In this document: piece by piece, positions 41,946 to 49,524 of the stretch
How the letters are laid out: each line of letters opens with the position of its first letter
Position numbering within the stretch: the first letter of the stretch is position 1
Assembly: GCA_030589945.1 (NCBI GenBank)
Contig: JAUUZN010000004.1
Coordinates: forward strand, 1-55,179
Source: Gammaproteobacteria bacterium
GTDB taxonomy: Bacteria; Pseudomonadota; Gammaproteobacteria; Enterobacterales; GCA-2746155
Length of the DNA: 55,179 nucleotides
Direction: 5' to 3'
The notes under the pieces: model-generated
What the model was told of the DNA's origin: nothing
What the model saw: only the letters and a program-made list of their open reading frames with translations
Databases searched by the model: none
Translations under genes and position numbers: made by a program

Positions 41946-42581
41946 ATGTCAATTCTAAACAAAAGTTCGAAGGGGATGTTTAGGCTTCCTCTATATATTT
42001 TGGCACTGTTTCAGTTAGGGTGCGCTACGACAACAATCAACTTCCCAGACGGTACACGCACTATCGGAGAAGTGGCTCATGTACTAACCAGACAGGAAAT
42101 CCTTACTGGGGATATTGATGAATACGTAGACAACCACAACAAACAACAAATTAAAATGCCATGGCTTTACGAGAATTTACTGAAACAAGGCTTAAAGGAT
42201 GAAGAAATAGTTGACGGAATGATCGTCCTTAACAGAGTTATGTATAGCAGATTCAACGTCACTTCTGGAATCGTGCGTCAGTCCGTCAATATCGCTGAGG
42301 TTACAGATGACCTAACGATAAAAGAAGGAAATATTGTGGAAGTTGAAAGGATTGATAATCGAGCAGTAATTGTTCGTATCAGATATAAGAACTTGACGGT
42401 TGGGCAGTGTGAGTATCATATTCGAGACCGAGGATCTGTCAGCCAAGTCTTTGACGCACTTAACCCCATAGGAGGGCCTGCCGAAGCATCGTTGTATTGT
42501 CCAGAAATCGAGAAGGAAGGCTGGTACCCAGTTGAGACTACGATGGGAACACAATGGTTTAGTAAGCCTCCGCAGGAATAG
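41946..42581 (+). CDS. Lipoprotein of unknown function
   Basis: 211 residues from the ATG at 41946, which follows AGGAG by 6 bases. The N-terminus ends in a lipobox LGCA (MFRLPLYILALFQLGCATTT), so the mature protein starts at Cys about 27. The body is mixed alpha/beta (EVAHVLTRQEILTGDIDEYV, VTSGIVRQSVNIAEVTDDLT) and ends with a Cys pair region (GQCEYHI, LYCPEIEKEGW). No domain recognised. A tRNA-like piece lies shortly after its stop. Confidence 0.6.
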   Translation: MSILNKSSKGMFRLPLYILALFQLGCATTTINFPDGTRTIGEVAHVLTRQEILTGDIDEYVDNHNKQQIKMPWLYENLLKQGLKDEEIVDGMIVLNRVMYSRFNVTSGIVRQSVNIAEVTDDLTIKEGNIVEVERIDNRAVIVRIRYKNLTVGQCEYHIRDRGSVSQVFDALNPIGGPAEASLYCPEIEKEGWYPVETTMGTQWFSKPPQE

Positions 42582-42690
42582 AATCTATAGTATTTTTTCA
42601 TTGGCTGGCTGGCTGCTTTAGCATTTTGGAAGAGACTTTCGATAATTATAGCCTGGATGCCTCAAATCGGCCAGAAGTGGTCTGTCGCGT

Positions 42691-42769
42691 AGGCCACCAT
42701 TTGAAAACAAACGCGCAACACCCCTAGGGCGTCTATTTTGGCAGGTAGGGTTCGAATCGCGTCCACCAT
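42691..42769 (+). repeat. Two tRNA 3'-end-like pieces in tandem
   Basis: AGGCCACCATTT at 42691-42702 matches the tRNA-Met end and flank (GGGCCACCATTT). Then GGCAGGTAGGGTTCGAATC with GCGTCCACCA at 42740-42768 keeps the T-loop TTCGAAT and CCACCA but lacks a pairing T-stem. The second piece lies inside the end of the minus-strand gene at 42733. The first half (TAAATCGGCC) is too weak to call. Confidence 0.5.
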
Positions 42770-43287
42770 GTTTGATGGTCGATAATCGGAATGAGGATCA
42801 ACGCCATACCCTTGGATTCCATCGAGCTACCTACAATTAGAGCTCCATCGCTCACCTTAGAGAATCGCTGCTTTACTCGCGAAATTCCAATTGACGCTAA
42901 ACCATGCGGGTTTGCTTGGTCAGCGAACTGACCATTTTCACATGGGAAGGAATTTTCGTACACCAGGTTAGAGTCAATCCAATATCCAACCTGAACTTCA
43001 CTATTAGCGCCGTGTTCTATGCTGATATGCGTCAATGCAACGACTGATGGAAATGCCTCGGTATAATCCTCAAAGTAGCCTCCCAGATATGCTTCCTTTC
43101 TCTGAGTCCCTTCAACCCGTTCGCCCAAGTTCCTATAAGTCCCAGCTAGCTCAGGACATGAAGACTTGGCAACTGATTCAACGGGCTCCCAATTGTTCGG
43201 ATAAGGCGTAAGGGAGCTACAGGCAACCAACAGAGTACATTGAAGCACCAAAATCAGCGGTCCTGATATTCGGCTCACGTCACTCAT
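42733..43287 (-). CDS. Lipoprotein of unknown function whose end lies in a tRNA-like piece
   Basis: 184 residues from the ATG at 43287 (an earlier start at 43308 puts charged residues before the signal). Lipobox LVACSS after a hydrophobic stretch (GPLILVLQCTLLVAC). Body: SSCPELAGTYRNLGERVEG, a stretch shared by small lipoproteins that assay as unknown, then GYWIDSNLVYE, SIGISRVKQRFSKVSDGALI. The last ten codons, WWTRFEPYLPK, are the reverse complement of a TTCGAAT..CCACCA tRNA-end sequence, so the coding end was created or replaced by it. Minus strand, as are the other genes next to tRNA pieces. Confidence 0.6.
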   Translation of the reverse strand: MSDVSRISGPLILVLQCTLLVACSSLTPYPNNWEPVESVAKSSCPELAGTYRNLGERVEGTQRKEAYLGGYFEDYTEAFPSVVALTHISIEHGANSEVQVGYWIDSNLVYENSFPCENGQFADQANPHGLASIGISRVKQRFSKVSDGALIVGSSMESKGMALILIPIIDHQTWWTRFEPYLPK

Positions 43288-43446
43288 GCAATACATTTGT
43301 TGAACCAATAGTTCATCGAAATCCCCCGTGTCTTGAATCGTCTAAACGGACGCTTTGGGTCTAATTGAGGCTACCACATTATTCGATTCAATGTCACAAA
43401 CTCGAACAAAACTGACTCAATCGATGATGGCCTCAGGATTCCAGAT

Positions 43447-43474
43447 GATTTTGACAAGTTAACTTGTCAGTACC
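43447..43474. repeat. Fused 28-bp IS-end palindrome
   Basis: TTTTGACAAGTTAAC overlapping GTTAACTTGTCAGTACC: two IS ends share the core, with the outermost left bases changed. It lies 80 bp before the APC gene at 43555. Confidence 0.8.
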
Positions 43475-43554
43475 CTCCTCTATTTAGATACGGTTTTAAT
43501 CCAGAATCATGTACCCTTTGGTATAAGAATAATAAATAGTGACAAAAGTAACCA

Positions 43555-44841
43555 ATGAAGAAAGAAATTCATCTATTAAGAGGCATCAAAATCTGGGGTG
43601 TCGCTGCTATAAGTTTAAACAGTATGATCGGTGCGGGAATTTTTGCTCTACCTGCTGCAATTGCGGTAAGTGCAGGCGTATTAAGTCCTTGGTTGTTTCT
43701 ACTTATTGGTTTAATGTTCATCTCAATTGTTTTGGTATTTGCTGAATTAAGCAGCCATTTCAAAGGTTCGGGTGGGCCTGCTGAATATACGAGAGAATCG
43801 TTTGGACCAATGGCTGGATTTGGGACTGGCTGGTTACTTTTTCTATCACGAATGATAGCAGCTGCCGCAAACTCAAATGTCATGGTGATGTATCTCGGTA
43901 AGATGGTTCCTTGGTTAGCTGATGGACCCGGGCGAATATTATTCATAACCCTAATGATTTTTAGTATAACTTGGTCAAATGTTCGCGGTGTAAAAGATGG
44001 TGTTAAAACACTTGGCATATTAACTTTTTTTAAAGTGATACCTTTGTTGCTGTTGATCCTGCTGGGACTCCCATATGTAACCCCTGATATCCTGTTACCA
44101 CAAAGCTTGCCAACCATAGAAGATTTTGATGGGATATCGTTGCTGATCATTTATGCCTATGCTGGTTTTGAAGCAGCTTCATTTACTGCGGGTGAAACTA
44201 AAGATGCTCAAAAAACAGTTCCTAAAGCCCTACTCAGAACAATTCTTGCAACAGGAATATTGTATTTTATGATCATGTTGGTTTTTATAGCGGTTTTGCC
44301 TGAATATACATCAGAATCAACGTTAGTTGATGTTGGACAAAAGCTTGCAGGGCCTCTTGGTGCTTTTGTCATTACCCTGACAGCGGTGTTTTCAATTGGT
44401 GGAAATATTGCTGCAACGATTCTTACGGCACCGAGAATCACCTATGCGATGTCTGAACAACAATTATTACCCACATGGTTTTCTAATGTTCATCATAAAT
44501 ACTTAACGCCGAATCACTCCATTTGGTTTATCGGCATAATGATTTTAATATTTGCTTTGTCTGGTAGTTTTATCTGGTTAGCAGCAGCAAGCTCTTTGGC
44601 TCGATTGATCGCATATCTTTTATGTGCAGCAGCAATTCCAGTTATCAGAAAAAAAAGTGATGCGACAGGTCAAAAGATTGGATTTCGATTGCCCTTTGGC
44701 TATACGATCCCTCTTTTTGCAGCAGTAATGTGTATTTGGATGGCGATGCATGCAAATGAAAAATCTTGGATTACAGTCACTGCTCTCTCTGCGATTGGTC
44801 TATTGTTGTATTGGTATGAGTCTCGAAAGATCATTCAATAG
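43555..44841 (+). CDS. APC-superfamily amino acid permease
   Basis: 428 residues and about 12 membrane helices. Helix 1: SLNSMIGAGIFALPAAIAVS; helix 6: IIYAYAGFEAASFTAGETKD, followed by the usual AQKTVPKAL. It is a different subgroup from the two other APC proteins here (closest in pattern to the YjeH/arginine-agmatine-like range). Stands alone after a fused IS palindrome and converges on the DUF1538 gene, with a second palindrome between their ends. Substrate unknown. Confidence 0.88.
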   Translation: MKKEIHLLRGIKIWGVAAISLNSMIGAGIFALPAAIAVSAGVLSPWLFLLIGLMFISIVLVFAELSSHFKGSGGPAEYTRESFGPMAGFGTGWLLFLSRMIAAAANSNVMVMYLGKMVPWLADGPGRILFITLMIFSITWSNVRGVKDGVKTLGILTFFKVIPLLLLILLGLPYVTPDILLPQSLPTIEDFDGISLLIIYAYAGFEAASFTAGETKDAQKTVPKALLRTILATGILYFMIMLVFIAVLPEYTSESTLVDVGQKLAGPLGAFVITLTAVFSIGGNIAATILTAPRITYAMSEQQLLPTWFSNVHHKYLTPNHSIWFIGIMILIFALSGSFIWLAAASSLARLIAYLLCAAAIPVIRKKSDATGQKIGFRLPFGYTIPLFAAVMCIWMAMHANEKSWITVTALSAIGLLLYWYESRKIIQ

Positions 44842-44959
44842 AAAATAGATGCTACAAGATACTCTTTGCAAGAGAACTTAATCTGACATTGACAAATGTA
44901 CTGCTAATAGAGATATAGATCAATTCCATACAAACGTTGTTATCACTGGTAGGTGTCAG

Positions 44960-44987
44960 GGTACTGACAAGTTAATTTGTCTGTACC
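44960..44987. repeat. Fused 28-bp IS-end palindrome between convergent genes
   Basis: GGTACTGACAAGTTAAT overlapping TTAATTTGTCTGTACC; two ends joined through a shared core with two changes. It sits 118 bp after the APC stop and 3 bp before the DUF1538 stop, so it could also act as a weak two-way hairpin terminator, although no T tract follows. Confidence 0.8.
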
Positions 44988-44989
44988 AA

Positions 44990-46918
44990 CTAGAGTGCAT
45001 CAACTGATAGAGTTAATCCTTTGAGGTGTGAAACTGGTTGAGAATAAATAATTCCATCACCATCACCAACAATATCAAGATCTAACATAATTTTTTCTAC
45101 CATGCTATCAACCTCTTTGCTTAATACAATGAACATTAAATTGACGTCGGTATTAGCACTATGTAATCGATTATAAAAATTCGTCATTTCCATTAATCCC
45201 ATACCATGAGCTTCAGTAATAGTTACACCTGTTGCTCCGGCTTCTTTGGCAGCAAGCAAGGCTTTTTCTTCTTTATCTTTGGGAACAATTACATGGACTG
45301 TTGAAAACTGTGCCTTATAAGAGTGTCTCACATCTGATTCATGAACTTTTACTGTAGAAAGTTTCATGTTGCTTGCATCGGCCATAGCATACCGAAGTTC
45401 TCCCAACTTTATATCTAATAACTCTTGCCTACCTTTGGTGCCTAATTTATCTACCACTATTCCATAGGTCAGAACAGAAATAATAGGATATAAAGAAGCA
45501 AATGCAATTAGGCCGAAACCATCAATTAAGGGGTCTCTACCGGCAATATTTGTAGCAAGCCCCAAACCTAACGCGGCAACCAGTGGTACGGTTACAGTTG
45601 ATGTCGTGACACCTCCACTATCATAAGCAATTGGTACAATATATTTAGGAGCCATAAATGTTAGAAATATCACTGATAGATAACCAATAACAATGTAATA
45701 AACAATTTCTCCGCCATTAACAATACGATAAGAACCTAGCCCGATACCAATTGCGACGCCAAATGCGACAAATATTCGAAGAATAAAATCATTTACGCGT
45801 TCATCACTTATTTCTTTAGCTTTCTTTGCTATGGCTATCAATGATGGTTCTGCCATGGTTGTTGAAAAACCAATGCAAAAGGCGAAGGCATAAATAATAA
45901 AGTTGTTATTTTCTTGTGTTAGCTGAAATGCCATTGATTCACCTAGGGTGAATAGGCCCATTTCTAACCCTAAAACAAATGCATATAGTCCAACTATTAC
46001 CAGCCCAAAACCAATCATCACTTCTCTTAAATTATCCACTTTCTTTTTAAGAACAACATATTGAAAAAAGAAGATTACTCCTAAGATTGGCAAAACATCA
46101 AAGAAAATATTTAGAATGCCATTGAACATATCTGCAAGATTAAACTCAAAACCTGAAGCTGTTGAAGTACCTAGTTGGTGACTAATTGGGCCAACCAATT
46201 CCACTACTTCTACAAATTCGTAGACATAAATTCCGTAAAATTGAACAAAGATCATTGGCGTTAATGATGCAAAAGCGATTAAACCAAAGCCATCAAGTAT
46301 TGGATTTCTGCCTTCAATTGTTGAGGCTAAACCAATACCAAGAGCTGCAACCAGAGGCACAGTAATGGTTGATGTGGTGACTCCACCCAAATCATAGGCA
46401 AGGCCAACAATTTCTGGAGGCGCAAAGGTTGTTGCAGCTACCACAAGAACATAACCAGTAATAATATAGTACTGAATAAGATGACCCTTGATAATTCTCC
46501 AAACACCAATCACTATTCCAATACCGACGGAAAGGGCTACCACTATTCTCAATGTAAAAGAGTCAATTCGACCGTTGCTGACAAAGGATGCTTTATCGGC
46601 AATAACCAATAAGGCAGGTTCTGCAACCGTCGTTCCAAAACCGATCATAAAAGTAAACAAAATAATCCAATGCGTAGAACCTTTATGAGCAAAATCTCTT
46701 GCTAAGCCCTCTCCTACGGGGAAAATTCCAACCTCTAAACCGAGTAAAAATATAGCCAAACCAACGCCTACAATGAGTAATCCTAAGGCTGTACTTTGCC
46801 ATCCAACCGGTATGGTTTGGATAATAGCCAATTGAAAAAAAAGGATAACCAAAATAATTGGCATCAAATCTCGAAACGATTCTTTTAATAAGGTTATAAA
46901 TGAAGAAATTGTTAACAC
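44990..46918 (-). CDS. DUF1538-DUF1538-PII fusion membrane protein
   Basis: 642 residues. Two DUF1538 modules (about 10-255 and 275-510) each show GFGTTVAEPALLVIADKA or GFSTTMAEPSLIAIAKKA, then GGVTTSTITVPLVAALGIGL or GGVTTSTVTVPLVAALGLGL, with about 7 helices per module. From about 525 the sequence is a PII/CutA-like ferredoxin fold: VHVIVPKDKEEKALLAAKEAG, GATGVTITEAHGMGL, LMFIVLSKEVDSMVEKI. In many bacteria the two DUF1538 proteins and the PII-like protein are separate neighbours; here they are one chain. A transporter gated by a PII-type sensor is the natural reading, with unknown substrate. Confidence 0.85.
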   Translation of the reverse strand: MLTISSFITLLKESFRDLMPIILVILFFQLAIIQTIPVGWQSTALGLLIVGVGLAIFLLGLEVGIFPVGEGLARDFAHKGSTHWIILFTFMIGFGTTVAEPALLVIADKASFVSNGRIDSFTLRIVVALSVGIGIVIGVWRIIKGHLIQYYIITGYVLVVAATTFAPPEIVGLAYDLGGVTTSTITVPLVAALGIGLASTIEGRNPILDGFGLIAFASLTPMIFVQFYGIYVYEFVEVVELVGPISHQLGTSTASGFEFNLADMFNGILNIFFDVLPILGVIFFFQYVVLKKKVDNLREVMIGFGLVIVGLYAFVLGLEMGLFTLGESMAFQLTQENNNFIIYAFAFCIGFSTTMAEPSLIAIAKKAKEISDERVNDFILRIFVAFGVAIGIGLGSYRIVNGGEIVYYIVIGYLSVIFLTFMAPKYIVPIAYDSGGVTTSTVTVPLVAALGLGLATNIAGRDPLIDGFGLIAFASLYPIISVLTYGIVVDKLGTKGRQELLDIKLGELRYAMADASNMKLSTVKVHESDVRHSYKAQFSTVHVIVPKDKEEKALLAAKEAGATGVTITEAHGMGLMEMTNFYNRLHSANTDVNLMFIVLSKEVDSMVEKIMLDLDIVGDGDGIIYSQPVSHLKGLTLSVDAL

Positions 46919-46992
46919 AAATGCACCTTTATTGTTTTTACTTTAGTTTATCCTAGAGAGGTCAACCTGCGACCCTTTTTGACAATCTAGCT

Positions 46993-47090
46993 CGTATTGA
47001 CAACTTAACTTCTGAAGACCCAAATGTCCAACCTTTGTAACCTCTCAATCAGAGCAGTTACATTTTCACAAGAAGGCTTGCCCCAAAGCT
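46993..47090 (-). mobile_element. IS6 left-end remnant
   Basis: CGTATTGACAACTTAACTTC followed by GTCCAACCTTTGTAACC and AGCAGTTACATTTTCACAAG, which matches the C-terminal side of the IS (GCAGTTACACTTTCCCAAG at 12901), then AAGGCTTGCCCCAAAGC as in the miniatures. The right end is lost. It lies in front of the TolB/TPR gene. Confidence 0.65.
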
Positions 47091-47179
47091 CCCTAATTGT
47101 TAGTGTTTGATAAATAAACCGAATAACAGTACATTGTCTCTGAAGAAGCTATGAAATAATCAAAACATAGGATGTCGCA

Positions 47180-49267
47180 TTGGTTAATTCCCTGTATACA
47201 GAACTCAAACGACGAAACGTTTTTAGAGTAGGAGCAGCTTACCTTGCTGGTTCCTGGTTGTTCGTTGAAGTTGCAGGAACTCTTTTAACCGTGTTTAATT
47301 ATGACGATTCTGCCATGCGCTTATTAGTCATAATACTTGCAATCGGTTTTATACCCGTTTTAATATTTTCTTGGGTCTATGAACTGACGACCGATGGGTT
47401 TGTTAAAGAATCTGAAGTTGTTCTCAATAATCTCTCCTCTATCAATTTAAATCAAAAACTAGATTATTTAATCATCGGATTACTGGTGATAGGTATGGGG
47501 TATTTCATCTGGGAAAGTCGCTTTGAAGATGTGGAATCATCTCAAACTGAAAGAACATCAATTGCTGTCTTGGCTTTTGATGACATGAGTCCAGATAAAG
47601 ACCAGGAATATTTCTCCGATGGTATTTCTGAGGAAATCCTTAATGTGCTGGCAAAAATTCCCAGGCTACATGTGACATCAAGATCATCTGCATTTTCTTT
47701 TAAAGGTAATAAAATAATCACTTCTGAAGTTGCATCCAAGCTTGGTGTTAAAAATATACTTGAAGGCAGTGTTAGAAAAGCAGGAAATCGAATACGTATT
47801 ACTGCCCAGTTAATTGAAGCCCCTTCTGATAAGCACCTCTGGTCTGAAACTTATGACAGAGAGTTAAACGTAGATAATATCTTTGATATACAGGATGAAA
47901 TTTCTGCTGCCATTGTTCAAGCATTAAAAATTAAATTGAAGCTAGACACAAAAGTCGCATCCACAAAAATCATGGTTGTTAATCTTGATGCTCACAATGA
48001 ATATTTACAAGGACGATTTTTCATTGAAAAACGCACACGAGCAACAATAGAAAAAGCATTGGCACACTTCAATAAATCGATTGAACTTGCACCTGAATAT
48101 GCACCAGCCTGGATGGGGAAAGCTTGGGCAACTATATTCCTAAAAGGTCGAACCACATCTGGTGAGATGACTTATGAAAGAGCGCTAACAGCTATTAAAA
48201 AGTCATTACTGCTTGACCCTGAATTACCTGAGGCACATGCCATTATGGGTCTTATAGTAAGCAACAAGAATAAAGAAAAAGCCATTGCACATTATGAAAG
48301 AGCAATCGAATTAAATCCCAATTATGCTGATGTCTATTCATGGCTATCAATTTCTACCCAAGACCCCAAAAAGCAACTCGCATTACTAAAGCGGGCTGTA
48401 AAACTAAATCCCATGTCATTAGTTGTCAATTATAATTACAGTACTCTGCTTATTTCATTTGGAAGGTTTGAAGAAACTGAAACAGTCGCTGCGCACATGA
48501 TGTCAATCGAGGCATCCCATCGTTTCCCTTACATTATATACGGAAACCTTCGACATACTCAGGGTAAAATTGGTGAGGCTGCATTTTATTACGATAAGCT
48601 TAATAAATTATTTCCGAATCTTCTTGGTAACAGAGGGTACGCTGCCGAATTTATGTTTTTTACCATAGGTCTTGGTGAGCAAGCAGCGGCATTAATAGAA
48701 GGAACAGATTTTGATATTTTTAAATACAAATTCAGAGGAAATCAAGAGCTATTTTTAACTGAACTTAGAGCCAATTTTCCTAGTTCGAATAAAGATTCCC
48801 ATGGGAATTATGTTCGTGCTTTTCATGAGTACGTAGATGGAAATTATCAAGAAGCGACAAAATACTGGCAATTAACCACGTTTCATAAAACACATGAAGT
48901 TAGAATATTTAGTTATCTGCAAACAGGTAAAACAGAAGACGCATTGTCTTTACTGAAAAAAAGAAAAGAACAATATATTAATAAAGTGAACGCAGGAATA
49001 TCGTTCTTCAATAGTTTTCCTATTGAACGAGAAGGTTTCATAATTGCAAATTTGGAAGGTGATATTGATAAATCGATTGTTCTGTTGCAAAAGGCAATTC
49101 AGAAAGGATTGATTATGAAACCATACGATATGCATACTCGATTATATGATAAAATCCGAGCCCATCCAAAATGGCCCGATTTATTCGCAGAGTCTGAAAA
49201 AAGAGCAAAAGTGCAGCGAGAAATATATTTGAAACTTGTTGCAGAGCAAACAAAAATTTCTCAATAA
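47180..49267 (+). CDS. Membrane protein with TolB-like domain and TPR repeats (paralogue of 19542)
   Basis: 695 residues. LYTELKRRNVFRVGAAYLAG starts the membrane part (helices to about 65 and near 95-110), then TSIAVLAFDDMSPDKDQEYF, SDGISEEILNVLAKIPRLHV, LEGSVRKAGNRIRITAQLIE and TPR repeats (about 285-560). Over the first 250 residues it is similar to the protein at 19542, with a less similar TPR half. The start is TTG at 47180, 8 bases after AGGA, which is the same start type as the paralogue. Probably a scaffold or sensor; no enzymatic domain. Confidence 0.8.
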   Translation: MVNSLYTELKRRNVFRVGAAYLAGSWLFVEVAGTLLTVFNYDDSAMRLLVIILAIGFIPVLIFSWVYELTTDGFVKESEVVLNNLSSINLNQKLDYLIIGLLVIGMGYFIWESRFEDVESSQTERTSIAVLAFDDMSPDKDQEYFSDGISEEILNVLAKIPRLHVTSRSSAFSFKGNKIITSEVASKLGVKNILEGSVRKAGNRIRITAQLIEAPSDKHLWSETYDRELNVDNIFDIQDEISAAIVQALKIKLKLDTKVASTKIMVVNLDAHNEYLQGRFFIEKRTRATIEKALAHFNKSIELAPEYAPAWMGKAWATIFLKGRTTSGEMTYERALTAIKKSLLLDPELPEAHAIMGLIVSNKNKEKAIAHYERAIELNPNYADVYSWLSISTQDPKKQLALLKRAVKLNPMSLVVNYNYSTLLISFGRFEETETVAAHMMSIEASHRFPYIIYGNLRHTQGKIGEAAFYYDKLNKLFPNLLGNRGYAAEFMFFTIGLGEQAAALIEGTDFDIFKYKFRGNQELFLTELRANFPSSNKDSHGNYVRAFHEYVDGNYQEATKYWQLTTFHKTHEVRIFSYLQTGKTEDALSLLKKRKEQYINKVNAGISFFNSFPIEREGFIIANLEGDIDKSIVLLQKAIQKGLIMKPYDMHTRLYDKIRAHPKWPDLFAESEKRAKVQREIYLKLVAEQTKISQ

Positions 49268-49268
49268 A

Positions 49269-49445
49269 TTCAAGTTCGGCGATACTCTTTATTTTCCAGG
49301 CAATGGTGTTCACAATATGGTGAAAGAGCTTCATGCACTTGGATACGACTTTCTAAAAACCTATAACTTTCTCTCGCCAGAATCTTACAGAGCAATCCAT
49401 GAAACTGCAAAATCGCTCGGCATTAGAGCCATACCGGATACATAG
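49269..49445 (+). pseudogene. Internal fragment of an amidohydrolase-type enzyme
   Basis: Reads HNMVKELHALGYDFLKTYNF, then LSPESYRAIHETAKSLGIRA, which matches the strand-helix segment of imidazolonepropionase-like amidohydrolases (a pattern such as GADFIKVY..LS.EAY.AIV.EA...G). Neither metal-site end is present. It begins directly after the TPR gene stop and ends 44 bp before a fused IS palindrome, so it is a leftover of a deleted gene. Confidence 0.55.
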
Positions 49446-49488
49446 GTAACAGGCTCTATGATTATTCAGCCCGACATATACTCGACAA

Positions 49489-49516
49489 TGTATTGATAAG
49501 TTAACTTGCCTGTACC
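49489..49516. repeat. Fused 28-bp IS-end palindrome
   Basis: TGTATTGATAAGTTAAC overlapping GTTAACTTGCCTGTACC, with three changes from the consensus. It lies 9 bp beyond the stop of the secreted TPR gene and after the amidohydrolase fragment. Confidence 0.8.
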
Positions 49517-49524
49517 TTAGCGTA

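Noticed and set aside
41694-49454. Shared 19-mer CCGGATACrTAGGTAACAs
   Set aside because: 17 of 19 bases match at 41694 and 49436, but the flanks do not align, so chance or a very small relic cannot be separated.
11462-49516. The 28-bp palindromes as ordinary Rho-independent terminators
   Set aside because: They lack a T tract, two of the four are not between convergent genes, and their sequence is exactly two IS ends. A secondary terminator effect is not excluded.
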